A DNA stretch of 64,000 nt from Ampullaceana balthica (GCA_944989445.1 CALYLW010000345.1:1044689-1108688), one strand, 5' to 3'. Shown: positions 48,101-62,086, counted from the stretch's first letter. Numbers and translations are program-made. Notes: a model not told the origin generated them from the letters alone.

Positions 48101-51100
48101 TTTGTTTGTGAGTGTGTCTATGCGTTTGTTTGCATGTTTTTGGTTTTTCTTTTTTGTGCTATTTTTGTGCACGTTTTTGTGCGCGTACTTATGGTTTGTG
48201 TTGTTTTGTGTCTGCTGATTTCGTCTTGCCCGTCCACCGTGCTTTACTAGTTTATATGTTTTGGTAGTTGCGTTTGTATGTGTTGTTTTACCAAATTGTA
48301 TCGTTATTTCGGTTGATTGTTCTGTGTACGTCCTGTTTGTTTTGTGTTCTGCTGTGCTTTGTGTGCACTGCTCCCTGTTGTGGTCTTTGTGTCCTCTATG
48401 TTGTTCTGTCATCGTCGGTTTTGCCCGTGATGTTTTTCTGTGCTTTTATTTGGTTATTGTGGTAGTGTCCTAATGTTGTCTTTGTTTTCGTGTTTCTCAT
48501 GCGTTGTCCGTCGCGGCAGTGATTCGACGTGTATACTGGTTGGTGTGTTTTGTGTGGTGATTTTTGTGGTGTTTTTTATCCTCCGTTTGCGGCTGTGGGT
48601 TTTGTTCTGTGCGCTGTTTGTTGTATTTGTTGGTACTGTTTTAGTTTTGTGTGGTTGGTCACATGTGTTTAATGGTGTTTGGTCGGGTTGTGTGTGCGTT
48701 TTGTTGTGTGGTCACGTGTTCGCTTTAGGTTTTGGTTTTTAGTTTGTTGTTGTGCTGTACTTGAATTCGTAGTTTTTGTGTTCTGTATTTTTTATGTGTA
48801 AGTGCTGTTCTCTGTAGCTCTTTGTGGAATTCTTTTGGGCTTTGTGTGTGTCCTTACCGTGTTGTATTTTGGTGTTATGCACTTTTTTCTAGTTTTTGTG
48901 TTTTAGACGCTCTGCCGTGTATGTGATGGGCCCTCTGTTTAATCTTTTTGTGCGTTGTGTTTAGCTCGGTTTGTTTTGTGTTGGGTGATTTCACTTGTCA
49001 CTGTGACGGTGGTTTTTTGTGGACTAACTTGTCGTGTTTGTGTGTGTTGTTTGTGTTTTGTGTGTCTTTTTTTGTTTTGTTTTTTGTATTTGTCTCTTTT
49101 TTTTTGTTTGTTTTTTTTGTTTGTGCTGTTTTTGTTGTGTGTGCTGTGTGTTGTTTTGTTGTTTATTTTGTTTTTGTGTTTTGTTTTTTGTTTTGTTTTG
49201 TTGTGTGTTGTGTGTTTTTGTGTTGTTGTCTGTGTTTTTGTTTGTATTTTTTGTTGTTTGTGTTTTTCTGTGTTTGTTTTTGTGTGTGTGTTTTGTTTTT
49301 GTTCTTTTTTGTTTTGTGTTTATGTGTTTTTTGTTTTGTTTTGTTTTTGTGTGTTTTTTTTTGTTTTTTTTTGTTTTTGTTTTGTTTTGTTTTTTGTTTT
49401 TTTTTGTTTTTTTTTGTGTGTTTTTTTTTGTTTTGTTTTGTGTGTGTTTTGTTTGTGTTTTGTTGTTTTGTGTTTTTTTTTGTGTTTTGTTTTGTTTTTG
49501 TTTTGTTTTTTTGTTTTTTGTGTTTTGTGTTTTGTTTTGTTTTTGTGTGTGTGTTTTTGTGTGTTTGTGTTTTTTTGTTTTTTTTGTGTGTTTTTTTGTT
49601 TTGTGTTTTTTTTTGTGTTTTGTGTGTGTGTTTTTTGTTGTTTTTTTTGTTTTGTTTTTTTTTGTGTTTTTTTTGTTTTGTGTTTTTTTTTGTTTTTGTT
49701 TTGTGTGTGTTTTTTTTTGTTTTGTTTTTTGTTTTGTTTTGTGTTTTGTGTTTTGTTTTTTTTTGTTGTTTTTTTTTGTGTTTTGTGTTTTGTTTTGTTT
49801 TTTTGTTTTTTGTTTTGTTTTTTGTGTGTGTGTTTTTTTTTGTTTTTTTGTTTTTTTTGTTTTGTGTTTTGTGTTTTTTGTGTGTTTTTTTTTGTTGTTT
49901 GTTTTGTTTTGTGTTTGTTTTTTTTTTGTGTGTGTTGTGTGTTTTTTTTTGTTTTTTTTCTTTTTTTTCTTTTGTGTTTTTTTTTGTTTTGTGTGTGTGT
50001 GTTTTTTTGTGTTTGTATGTTTTTTTATGTTTTGTTTTTGTTTTTTTTTGTTTTTTCTTTTTGTGTGTCTTTGTTTTTGTTTTGTTTTTGTTTTTTTTTT
50101 ATCTTTTTTATCTCTTGTTTTTTTCTGAGTGCTTGTTTCTTTTTTGATGTGTTCTTTTTTTGTTTTTTGTTTTTTGTTTTGTTATGTATTGTTTTTGGTT
50201 TGTTTTTTGTATTTTTTTGCGTTTGTTCTATCTGTTGGGTGTTGTTTATTTTTTGTATTTTTGTTTTTGGGGTGTTTTTGTTTTCTTTCTTTTGTATCTT
50301 TAGTTTTTTTATTTTTGTTTTTTTGTTTTCTTTTGTGTGTATTTTGTTTTTTTGGTTTTCTGTGATTTTTTGTCTTGTGTTATTTTTTATTTTTGTGTGT
50401 TCTCTCTCTTTTTATCTGTTTATTTGTTCTCTTGATGTGTTTTTTATTTTTCTTTACCAATTTTTTTTTTATTTTCTTTTAGTTTTGTTCTTTTAGTAGA
50501 ATGTGTTACCGGACTCTTTTTTTTTTTTGTATTTGTGGTGTTGGGCTTGAACTTTTTTCTTTAACTTTTGTTCATTTTGGTTTACTTCTATTATTTTTGG
50601 CCCCTCTTCCTTTTTGTTTCTTTATATTTCTCCTTTTTTTTTCTTCGTTCTAGGTTTTCTAACACTTCCTCGTCTTTTGGTTTTGGTGTATAGTTTTTTT
50701 TTTTTGTTTTTTACCATATTCAAATTGGTTTTTGACTACCGTACTTTTAACTACTTTTTTCTGTAATGCTTTCAGTTCGTTGCTGCGTTCCAACCTTCTC
50801 TTTTGTCTACTTAATTTGGAATCTTCTGGTGATATCCATCACACTCTTGTATTATAGGTTTGTTTTTCCTTGTCTTTTGGTGTTGTATTTTCTTGTTGTC
50901 TTTGTTCTTTATCGGTAGTAAGATATTTCCCTTTTTGCCTTTTTTTTCCTTGAAATTTTTTCGGTTTCCGTATTTTTATTCTTTAACATTATTGGGCGAC
51001 TTGTTTTGTTTATTATTCTGTTTTTTTGTTTTTCCTTTTCCCTCTTCCATGTCTTTAGCTGAGTTTAGTGTTTTTTTACCTCTTGTGTATTTGTTTTGAT

Positions 51101-54100
51101 TTATATTTAGTACCTTTATTTTTATTTGATATGTCCTTTGAATTGTATTGGCGTCTTTGCTCGCTTCGCTATTTATTTCTCGTTTTTGTGTTTGTTTTGG
51201 CCCTCGTATTTTTTATGCACTTTATTTTTTGTGTACGTTTGGTGTGCACCTTTTGTTTTTATTTAAGCTTTTTTATTGTTGGTTGTTACTTTTTTTTTTT
51301 GTTTCTCCTGTGTTGTTTTTTGTTTTTGAGGCTCTCAGCCTATTTTGGTGAAATCGGAATTGTTGATTAACTGTAGTTGTTTGCCACCTGGGATGTTTTA
51401 TTCTATTCTTTGCTTCCCTGGTTTTGGGTTTTTCTCCCTTTTGTTCCTTGTATCTGTGTTTTGTTCTATTTGTTTATACTTACGTCGGGCCTTTCTGTTT
51501 TGTTATGTCCTTCTGTTGTTTCTTTTTTTCTTAGTTGTTTTGCATTTTTTTTTTGATGCTCCCGCTTTTATTTTATTCTTTTGATTTTTCACATTTTTCC
51601 CTGATTTTTTATTTTTAACCTTGTGTGTTGTTGACTAATCCGTTGCTGTTTCTTGTTATCACGTTTTTTTGTGTTACTCATTAACTTGTATCTTTTTCCG
51701 TTTGTTTTTTGAACTTGTGGTGGGTTCGCATTTTTTTGTAGTGTTTTTTTATAAGCCTTCTTTGTTTATCTGCGTTTTTTCTTTGTGTAATTCTCGTTGT
51801 CTTTTTATGTGTCCATTTTTTGTTCTCTTTTCTTCTGTTTTTATTCTTATGTTGTTTAATTTCTTTTTTATCGATTTCTGCCGCATGCTTCCTTGTCTTG
51901 TTTTTTTTATTTCGTCTTATTGCCTTGGTGATGTTGTTTTTTGTTTTGATTTGTATTTGGTATATTTATAATGCCTTGTATCTTTATTGTTTGGTTTTTT
52001 TGCCTTTTCTTTCGTTTTTTGTGTTTTTTTTTCTCGTCTTTTGTTCCGTGTTACGCTTTATTTTCTTTTTTTAGGTTTTGCTTGACTTGCTTCGTTGTAT
52101 TCTCTTTTTCCATTTTTTCCAGGTTCGGTATGTTTTATCCCTTTGTTGCTTATTGTTTTTGGTTAGTCCATTAGTCCGTTTTTAGTTTCTGTTTTGAATT
52201 TCCTCGCCTTTCTTTGTTACACCGTGACGAGATGGGGTTTTCACATTGTCTTGATACTTTTTTTGGCGTTTGTGGTTTGTACCGGTTTTTTAGTCCCGTT
52301 TCGTTTGGGCATGTTATTCTTTGGACATTGTTGGTAATGGAATTGTCCTGTCTTTTATTTTGCAATTTCTCATCTTATTTTGAGGATTTTTGCTTTCTTT
52401 TTTCTTTATTTGGCTTATTTGCCTTAGTATTTTTGGCTTTTTGATCTTTGTTGTCTATATGTTTTTGGTTGTCTGGTTCTGATTTTTTTGTTTACCTGTG
52501 TTCCCACCTGTGCTTCTGCTTTTCCTCTTTTTTTCTACTTGTGTTTATGTATTATTCTAGTGGTATTTTCCCTTATTTGGATGGCCCTGAGGGTTTATGT
52601 CTCTGGGTAATTTATTTGTGTTTTTTTTTTGCTGCTGGTCCTTTTTACCTATTGTTTTCGTTACCCCCTTTACTTTTTTGTACTTTTTGGTGTTTTACTT
52701 TTCTAGTTGTATTTGGTACTTATCAACTTGGCCTTTTCGTTTTGTTTGCATACTTTGGCCAAAGACACCGTTGCGTTTTCTTGTTTTGGTATTGGTGTTT
52801 TTTTGGGTCGTCTCTTTTCTGGTGTGAGTAATGTTATTTTTATACCTTGGGTGTCGTCCTGTATATCTTCTGTTTGATTTGTACTTTTTTTATTTGTCTG
52901 CTCTATTTTCGTTGGTTTTACTGGTGTTGCTTTCCCCTGTTTTGTGTTTTCTGTCTTTTTTTTGTGTTATTATGAACTTGTATTTTGGACCTACTCCTTA
53001 AAACCGGTTTGGAATTTCCCCGTTTTGTGTTTGGTTGCGTTTTTCTTGGTGGTTGGTAGTGTATTGTGTTTTTTTTTTGTTGAATAGGGACTTTTTCTTT
53101 TTTTTCTGGGGGTTTTGTTTTGTGTTCTTTAGTCGTTTCATCTTGGCGTGCATCTTCCCCTGATTTTTTGGAAGTCCTTGTTTTTGTTATCTTGTTGATT
53201 TTTATTTTTTTTTGCTCTTGGGCTTTTTTTTTGTCGCTTGTAGTGGTAGTGGTTGTTTATGTGGTATTTCTTTTTTTGTTTTTGTTGCTCGTGATGAGAG
53301 TATTGTGTGTTTTTTTTTGTGTAGAACTTGGTTTGTTCAACTCCCTATGTGCGTGTTCTGATTGTAACTCGGTTTTTTTAAACCTTTTTAAATTTTCCTC
53401 CTTCTTCGTTGTCGCTGCCGTCTTTGACAGTTTGTCGGTGGTGTTTATGTGCGTTTTTTGGTTGTGTGTTGTTTTTAGAAGGTTTATACGGCTTGTTTTG
53501 TGGACCGTTTTCTTGGTTGTATTTTTCTGTCTTGTTTCAGGTTTTTTTTTCTTATTTTCTTTTGTTCTGGTTTGTCTTTTCTGGCTTTTCTATATGTTAT
53601 TGGCTATAAGTTCCTTTTCTTACCATTGACGTTTTCGGGTTTTATTTATTTGTCCGTAACCACTCCGCTGTTTCCTTTTGCTACCGTTTCTTTCTTTTTT
53701 TTGTTTTGTTGGTGAGGATTCGTTTGGTTTTTATTTGTATTATTACTTTTATGTTTTCTCTGTTTACCCTATTTCGTTGTTTTGGATATTTCCCCCGCGT
53801 TGTATCATTTTGTTTTGTTATGTGTTTGTGTGTTGTGGTTTTTTGTATTAGCCGTGTCCCTTTACGTTTTGTTTCTTCTAGTTTTTTATTTTCTAGTCCC
53901 TTCAGGTTGTGTTTTTATTTGTTACTCTTTTGTTGTTCGTTAGTTACTTATCTCAGCGGACTTGTTTTGTTTTCTTTGTGTTTGGACTTTATCTGTTTGT
54001 GTCAGTGCCCTCCACCTTATACTTATTACGATTGTATAATAGGTGGTTCCTGATTTGTTTCTCGTTGTTTGTTTGGTTGCTTTTTGGGTTTTGTTTTTCG

Positions 54101-57100
54101 CGGGCGTTTTGTGGCTTCTGTGCTCTGTTTTAGTTCCTGGGCTTTTTGTTGGCGTATGTATTTTTTGCTTTGCGGTTGTTTGCACGTTGTTTTTTCCGGA
54201 TCCCTTGTCGTTTATTAACAAGTTTGGTTTATGTTCATTGTTTTTAAGGAATTAGTATTGAGTTTGAGCTTTTGTTGCTTCCTTTTGGTTTGTTAGTTTT
54301 TGTTTTGAAGTGCCCTCTTTTTTGTTTTCCCCTCGGTGTTCTGCAGATTTTGTTTTCGATAATTTGACACGATGTGTGTTTATTGTTTTATGGGTGTTGC
54401 CCGACTATTTTTTCATGGTGTGTGGTGTTGGTTGATTGTCTGTTCTCGATTTTTGCTGACCGTTTTGGGTTTATGACGTGGGGGGTGTGTGTCTTGGAAT
54501 TTGGTATTGTGTTTGTTCTGCGTACACTTTTTTGGGTCTTGGTTTTTTTGTTGTAGTACCGCTTTGTCTCTGGTGTTGATTGTTCTTACTTTTTGGGGGT
54601 TGTTGCTTGTTTATTTTTGTATTAGAGTCTGGGGTTGTTTGTTTAGAGATTGTGTTGTGTGTGTATTTTGGGTTGTCCGTTTTGGTTGGGTGTGGTGTTT
54701 GTTAGCTGTTTATTGTTTGGTTGATTGTTGTGGTGATTCGTTTTTGGGTGGAGTGGGGTCCGGGTGCTTGATTTTCCCCAGTCTGGGTTTTATTTTTTTG
54801 TCTGGTTTTGGGGCGCCTGTTGTGGGATGTTTTGGTCCGGAGTTAGATCTTGGGTTTTAGTGTTATTGGCCACAGGTTTTTTGGTGGCAACGTTGGTGGT
54901 AGCTTAATTTTGTGTTTCCAGTAGTCGTTTGTTTGTCGATCTGTTCTGTATGGTTCCGTGTGGGATCCCGAATCTACCGCTTTCGGTTTTGTGGTTGTTG
55001 ATTTAAATGTTGGACTTTGGTGGTTTTGTGTTCTTGGGGTGGTTCCGTGGTGCCATTGTAGTTTGTTTCCCTTCCCTTTGTAATTTGGTTTTTATTGTTC
55101 ACCGTTATCATTTCCTTTTGGTTTTGTTTTGGGTTGCCTTTTCCTGTCGTGTTAGCATTGGTTTGCATTCGTTTATGCCTGGTTCGTTTCATCATTTGTG
55201 TTGCGTCAGATGTTTTCGGTGTGGCCTTTAATGAGTTTGGTCACGCCCGGTTCCGTTTCTCTTTTTGCGGGTGTTTTGTTAGCTTCTTTTCGTTAGCCGT
55301 GTTGGTTTTTGCTTCCTTATCTGAATTGTTTTCTGGATGAACTTTGTTTTTGAAGGGTTGTTTCGCTATTTTATTGAGTTGTTAGAGTTTGTCTTTGTTT
55401 GGGTGGGTGTTGGCCTCCCCTTTTTCCTTACTATTGTTTGAGGGAGGGCCATTGCTATTCCTTCCGATGCACTTATTGTTGCGTAGGCACCATCCTTGAT
55501 ATTCTGCCGTGCCATGTTTGTCATTCCTGTTCTGTTGGTTTTATCAATGGTTTATTTTTTTGGTGGGTTTTTTTGCGTTTGATGTATTTTTTTTTGATGA
55601 TCTTTGTGTTTTATCTTTGGTTTTCTCCCTCTGGTTAGTTTGGTTTTTTGTTTGTTTTATTTTGTGTATCGGCTTGTTGCCGCTCCTCAACTTTATGATT
55701 TCGTGCGTTGTTTTTCTGGTGTGGAGTTTGTGGTTCCGGGTGTCCCACCTTTTTTGCACTGTTGTTGTGATTCTTGAGGTTTACTTTTGACGAATCACAT
55801 GTGCCCCTCCGGTTTTGTTGAGCTGTGGTGTCCGTTGCATTTATGGACGGTTGTTTTTTCCCAGGTTGTGTTTCCTCGGCTAGTTTGGGTGGTTTGGGTC
55901 TTTGATGTGTTAGTTTGTACGTTTTTGATATTTTTCGGGCGGCCTTGGGTAGTTTCTGTTTTATGTCATGTTTGGGGCGCTGTCTTTTGTTTTAGGTGGC
56001 CCTGTTTGTGGTGGTTATACTTGCTCAGTTGGTTGTTGGCTGGATGGTGGGTTTGGGAGATTGTTTGTTGACACGGTGTTAATTTATGGGGGGTTGTGTT
56101 TGGGTTCCCCCATCGATGTCTTGCCTGCCTGGTTGGTGGTTGGTTGTTGCGGTATGCCTGTTGGGTAGTGTGTACTCCAACCTAGTCTATTGGGTGTTTG
56201 ATCGCGTTGTGCTGGTGGTTGGGGTTTTTTTTGCGTGTCCCTGGGTTGGGTTGTTTGTGGGGTTCACTGCTTGGTGTTTATGTGCTTTCAAAAGTAGATG
56301 GTGGTGATGTTTTCAAATATTAGCCTTATTTAGATCTTGATGTTATAACTGGTTTTTTTGACTTTCGGTGGTTAGATCTACTCCTAGTGGGTTTATGTTT
56401 GGTTCGGGGGACTGTGTTGTACTGGAGGGTTGTTTCGCACGTTGGGGTCCTACTTCTTTGTGAGTTGTGTTGTTTACGAGTTGTCGGGGGGAGGTTGGTC
56501 ACCGTGACTGGGGGTGTTTGGTATGTGCTCTGGGTTGGTGGGTTTAGTTCGTTTGGTGGGGGTATCCCGTAACGGATTTGTTTTATCGTGTTTGGTCTAC
56601 CATAAGCTATTTTCCTCTTTTGTGGGTACTTTTGACGGGTGCCTGAAGGGGGGTGGTGAGTTTTTATGTTGTGTTTTTACTCCCTCTGATGGGCCGTTAT
56701 ATGAGTTTTGGGTATTTGGTTTTATCCGCCGATTTTCCGTGACCCTTAGGTATTCAACTTCCTGTTCATTCGTTACTGGATAGTGATTATTGTTGTGTTT
56801 TTGACACGCCCTTGGGATCGTCTGCTGTTTTTGTGACTATTACTGTTCTTTCTAGTTTGCGTTTTGTTTTTTATTGTTTTTGGTTTCATCCCGGAGTTTA
56901 TTGTGTGTTGGCTCGTTGAGTGTTTGTCCCACTTTATGCGTTTTGGTTGGTGGTTTTTGTTAGTTAAGTTGTTTGTACTTCCCCTGCAAGCCTGTTCGGT
57001 ACTCCTCTCTTGTGGATTGTGGGGTGGAGTACAGTGGTGAGTTTGTTTTGGGGGTGACGTACTGTGTTCGGGTCTTAACGCGAGAATGAGTGCCCGGTGT

Positions 57101-57620
57101 GGTGGGTTCGCCGCTGCTGCTTTGCTACGAACGTGTTATGGTTGTTGTCCGGGTGGGGTGAGTGGTTGGCCTGTTTTTGTTGAGCCTTGTGTTGTTTTGG
57201 TATTTGCCGTGCGGTGTACGGGCGTGGGAGTGAGGTTTGTTTGTTTTGGTTTTGGAATTTTTGGGTGCGTGGTGTGGTTAAGTTAGGGTGGATGTTTGGG
57301 GTAAGCTACGTGTGCGGGTATGTTGTTGCTTTGTATATTTATTTGGTCCCGTTTGTGTTTTGGCGTGGAGCGCCGTTGGGATGTGTGGCGTAGTGGAGAT
57401 GGTGGTTGGTGCGTGTGGGCTGGCCAGGCTCGGGAAAACTTTTTATGGGGGTGAGCCATTTTTTTGGTATCAGGTTGGTGTTGAATTGGTATTATTTATG
57501 GTTTGTGTTGTTGGGGGGTGCGGAGGGTTACGGGTTGTGGTTTACCGGTGGTTTTAATTTGGGCGGTGGAGCTGTAGGAAGTATTGTTTGAGTTTATCTT
57601 GGTCCGCCGGTAATCGGTTT
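45131..57620 (+). other. 12.5-kb T/G-rich, A- and C-poor region; possible sequence artefact
   Basis: By eye T dominates throughout. The blocks 45500-47500 and 49030-50480 are almost only T and G; 47500-49030 and 50480-57620 contain some C and A. There is no fixed period, no domain and no codon structure. The long frames (for example 45502-47502, 45581-47506 and 48955-50496, rich in Phe/Cys/Val/Leu) overlap one another in several frames and exist because stop codons require A. The region ends at an assembly gap. Confidence 0.8.
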
Positions 57621-58225
57621 NNNNNNNNNNNNNNNNNNNNNNNNNNNNNNNNNNNNNNNNNNNNNNNNNNNNNNNNNNNNNNNNNNNNNNNNNNNNNNNN
57701 NNNNNNNNNNNNNNNNNNNNNNNNNNNNNNNNNNNNNNNNNNNNNNNNNNNNNNNNNNNNNNNNNNNNNNNNNNNNNNNNNNNNNNNNNNNNNNNNNNNN
57801 NNNNNNNNNNNNNNNNNNNNNNNNNNNNNNNNNNNNNNNNNNNNNNNNNNNNNNNNNNNNNNNNNNNNNNNNNNNNNNNNNNNNNNNNNNNNNNNNNNNN
57901 NNNNNNNNNNNNNNNNNNNNNNNNNNNNNNNNNNNNNNNNNNNNNNNNNNNNNNNNNNNNNNNNNNNNNNNNNNNNNNNNNNNNNNNNNNNNNNNNNNNN
58001 NNNNNNNNNNNNNNNNNNNNNNNNNNNNNNNNNNNNNNNNNNNNNNNNNNNNNNNNNNNNNNNNNNNNNNNNNNNNNNNNNNNNNNNNNNNNNNNNNNNN
58101 NNNNNNNNNNNNNNNNNNNNNNNNNNNNNNNNNNNNNNNNNNNNNNNNNNNNNNNNNNNNNNNNNNNNNNNNNNNNNNNNNNNNNNNNNNNNNNNNNNNN
58201 NNNNNNNNNNNNNNNNNNNNNNNNN
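57621..58225. other. Assembly gap (605 N)
   Basis: An unbroken run of N. Frames predicted across it are meaningless. Confidence 0.99.
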
Positions 58226-58304
58226 TTTCTTGTTTTTTGAAGGTGTGCCGCGCAAATTTTTTACCAGTTTAGTGTGCCGTGAACGATTTCGGTTGGAAAC
58301 ACTG
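58226..58304 (+). mobile_element. Right end of a further hAT copy, cut by the gap
   Basis: The sequence GTGTGCCGCGCAAATTTTTT, ACCAGTTTAGTGTGCCGTGA and a final ACACTG match the right terminus at 60800-60879. It is followed directly by CCGTAACG, the site shared with the other copies. Confidence 0.85.
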
Positions 58305-58640
58305 CCGTAACGTTTACCATACAGTTCCATATACCATACTGTACAATCTACCATACCGTACTGTTTACAATACAGTAACATATACAAAACCATATACTGT
58401 ACGAATTACCATACCGTAACGTGTACCATACAGTTCCATATACCATACTGTACAATCTAACATACCGTACTGTTTACAATACAGTAACATATACAAAACC
58501 ATATACTGTACGAATTACCATACCGTAACGTTTACCATACAGTTCCATATACCATACTGTACAATCTAACATACTGTACCATTTACAATACAGTAACATA
58601 TACAAAACCATATACTGTATGAATTACCATACCGTAAACG
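58305..58640 (+). repeat. 109-bp satellite, three copies
   Basis: CGTAACG recurs at 58306, 58415 and 58524, and as CGTAAACG at 58633, a 109-bp period. The monomer is built of diverged ACCATAC/GTA subrepeats. It lies between two hAT copies. Confidence 0.92.
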
Positions 58641-60879
58641 CAGTGTTGTCCAAACGGTGTGCCGCGGCACATAGTGCCGCGAGAAAATTTTAGTGTGCCG
58701 CGAAAGATTTCAAAAATACAATAAATCGCTAGGCTTTTCGAACCTTCAAGTTTTGAACAAAAATATCCTTAACCGAAAAAGAATTGAATAAATACGTTTC
58801 ATGTTTGTATTGTTCTGGTTGTGAGAATCTCTTGAAAGCTACAACATTTCTCTCCTCCATTGGGAATAAATATCTGTTGTAAGTAAATAAAAACCCGTTC
58901 CTGCTGTTCACTTTTTAAAAAAACTTTTAATTACAGACGGCTATGGATAATTTTTTGAAGAGAAGCCAGAAGGATTCCAGCGAGCATCAAAATGGAGAGA
59001 GAGCTGCGAAATCCAAGAAGAATGTTATCAAACGGAAATATCACGAGGAATATCTTGAGTATGGTTTCATACGATGTGCAAATGATCCTTCTTTTCCATT
59101 TTGTCTTAATTGTAACATGGCATTGTCCAACGAGTCCATGAACCCCAGTAAACTGAAGCGGCATCTGAACTCAAATCATCCATGATTGAAAGACAAGCCG
59201 AAAAGTTATTTCGCATCCATTCGGTCCAACTTAGAGCAGCAATAAAAAATAATGAAGAAATTTTCCTCAATTCCTGTCAAAGCTCAGTTAGCAAGCTATA
59301 AAATTGCGAATCTTTTGGTCAATCAAAAGAAATCTCATTTGGACGCTGAGACAATCATATTGCCGTCTTTACGAATCGCAGTTGAGACTATGGAGTTGGG
59401 ACCCGACGCTGTTGAAAAAATAAATAAGATTCCACTGTCTCACAAGACGATGTGATGTCGGATTGCTGACATTTCGACATATTTGGACAATCAAACTAAA
59501 GAGCATTTTGCGGAAGCCGACGACATCCAAATGTTCTGGGCAATGCAAATCGATGAAAGAACTGACATCAGCGGAAAGGCGCAACTGCTCGCATACGTCA
59601 GATTTGCGAAAGAACAATGTATTCAGAACCATTTCCTGTTTTGCGATGATTTGAAAGAAACCACGACAGGAGCCGACATTTTTGAGCTTGTTAACAAAAA
59701 TGTTTCTTCGCGAGGATTACGGTGGAAGAACTGTGTGAGCGTATGTACTGACGGAGCACCATCAGTGCAAGGTCTAAGGAATGGATTCGTGGCTCACGTG
59801 TGAAGTCTTAATGAACATGTCAAAATTGTGCACTGCATCATTCATCGCGAGGTTTTGGTATCAAAATCATTAACAGAATCGCTTGGCGTTACTATGAACC
59901 AGGTCATCAGAATTGTGAATTACATCGTCTAGCCCTATTCGTTCAAGATTATTTGCATCATTGTGCGAGGCGATGGAATCGGATTATAAGTCCTTGTTGT
60001 ACCACACCGACGTCAGATGGCTTTCTAAATGCAAAGTTCTTGCTCGCGTCGTATTTTTGCGAACAGAAATTTTGTCATTCCTTGAGGTTGAAAATTATTG
60101 AAGATAACATCTGGTGGCTTAAAGTTACTTTCCTGAACGATTTATTTGAAAATTTGAACAACCCCAATTTGAGTCTACAAGGAGCGAAAGAGAACATCAT
60201 TACAATTAGCTGCACGCTACAAGCTTTCAAAGAAAAACTAGATGTCTGGATTAAAAATGCTGAGAACAAAAAATTTGACTTACTGCCAGGCGTCAATGCG
60301 TCATCGGTCAAGGATTAACTATCAGCTGAGATCCAAAAACATTCCAAAATCTTCAAGCATCTTTTTTTAATTACTTCACATCGCTCGAAACGCAGCAATA
60401 TGAGTGGGTTTTGAACTTATTCGTCGTTCAAGATATTTCTGTTCTGTCGATGATTGAACAAGAAAATTTGATCGACATCAGAAACGATATGATCCATAAA
60501 AATGAGTTTGCAGAAAAAGAGCTAACAGCTTTCTGGATGGCCCTCTGACATGAATTCTCTCAACTGGCTAAACGCGCAATCGAATTATTACTACCTTTTG
60601 GATCTTCATATCTCTGCGAACTTGGTTTTTCTGCCCTGACAGAAATCAAATCCAAAAAAACGTGAAAGACTGCAGATGATAGAGAGAGAAATGAGAGTTT
60701 GCTTATCCAGCAATGAGCCGCATTTTGAGCTCATCTGCTCCAAAGAAAAGGCTCAAGTATCTCATTAATTATGAAAAATCTTTTGAATAAACACTGATTT
60801 CTTGTTTTTTGTAAGGTGTGCCGCGCAAATTTTTTACCAGTTTAGTGTGCCGTGAACGATTTTCGGTTGGACAACACTG
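58641..60879 (+). mobile_element. hAT element, first full-length copy (2239 bp)
   Basis: The left end CAGTGTTGTCCAAACGG and the right end TTGGACAACACTG are inverted repeats. CCGTAACG follows on the right (60880-60887) and CCGTAAACG precedes on the left, giving an 8-bp hAT target duplication with one extra A. Subterminal GTGCCGCG motifs lie at both ends. It carries a disrupted transposase on the + strand. Confidence 0.92.
58943..60768 (+). pseudogene. SCAND3/ZBED-like hAT transposase, disrupted (copy 1)
   Basis: It begins MDNFLKRSQKDSSEHQNGER, then a BED-type zinc finger (FCLNCNMALS ... KLKRHLNSNHP). One frame continues through TKEHFAEADDIQMFWAMQID, CTDGAPSVQGLRNG and VHCIIHREVLVSKSL, but is broken by stops near 59183, 59243, 59453, 59801 and 59927. 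A frame change near 59940 is needed to reach SDYKSLLYHTDVRWLSK and later parts. The end is AQVSH and TAA at 60766-60768. Domain order and the DGAPS, HCIIHRE and RWLSK motifs fit the SCAND3/ZBED5 class of hAT transposase. No full protein can be made. Confidence 0.88.
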
Positions 60880-62086
60880 CCGTAACGTTTACCATACAGT
60901 TCCATATACCATACTGTACAATCTACCATACCGTACGATTTACAATACAGTAACATATACAAAACCATATACTGTACGAATTACCATACCGTAACGTTTA
61001 CCATACAGTTCCATATACCATACTGTACAATCTACCATACCGTACCATTTACAATACAGTAACATATACAAAACCATATACTGTACGAATTACCATACCG
61101 TAACGTTTACCATACAGTTCCATATACCATACTGTACAATCTACCATACCGTACCATTTACAATACAGTAACATATACAAAACCATATACTGTACGAATT
61201 ACCATACCGTAACGTTTACCATACAGTTCCATATACCATACTGTACAATCTACCATACCGTACCATTTACAATACAGTAACATATACAAAACCATATACT
61301 GTACGAATTACCATACCGTAACGTTTACCATACAGTTCCATATACCATACTGTACAATCTACCATACCGTACCATTTACAATACAGTAACATATACAAAA
61401 CCATATACTGTACGAATTACCATACCGTAACGTTTACCATACAGTTCCATATACCATACTGTACAATCTACCATACCGTACCATTTACAATACAGTAACA
61501 TATACAAAACAATATACTGTACGAATTACCATACCGTAACGTTTACCATACAGTTCCATATACCATACTGTACAATCTACCATACCGTACCATTTACAAT
61601 ACAGTAACATATACAAAACCATATACTGTACGAATTACCATACCGTAACGTTTACCATACAGTTCCATATACCATACTGTACAATCTACCATACCGTACC
61701 ATTTACAATACAGTAACATATACAAAACCATATACTGTACGAATTACCATACCGTAACGTTTACCATACAGTTCCATATACCATACTGTACAATCTACCA
61801 TACCGTACCATTTACAATACAGTAACATATACAAAACCATATACTGTACGAATTACCATACCGTAACGTTTACCATACAGTTCCATATACCATACTGTAC
61901 AATCTACCATACCGTACCATTTACAATACAGTAACATATACAAAACCATATACTGTACGAATTACCATACCGTAACGTTTACCATACAGTTCCATATACC
62001 ATACTGTACAATCTACCATACCGTACCATTTACAATACAGTAACATATACAAAACCATATACTGTACGAATTACCATACCGTAACG
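60880..62086 (+). repeat. 109-bp satellite, eleven copies
   Basis: CGTAACG recurs every 109 bp from 60881 to 62080 (11 periods) with very few differences between monomers (for example AACAATATA once at about 61505). It ends in CCGTAACG exactly at the left end of the next hAT copy. Confidence 0.95.

Noticed and set aside
45502..50496. Open frames of 364-666 codons
   Set aside because: Several overlap in different frames, consist almost only of Phe, Cys, Val and Leu, and exist because A-poor sequence cannot form TAA, TAG or TGA. No domain or codon signal.
44540..57620. Telomeric or subtelomeric repeat
   Set aside because: No TTAGGG or other regular telomere unit and no fixed period.
57554..58393. 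240-279-codon frames
   Set aside because: They run through the N gap.
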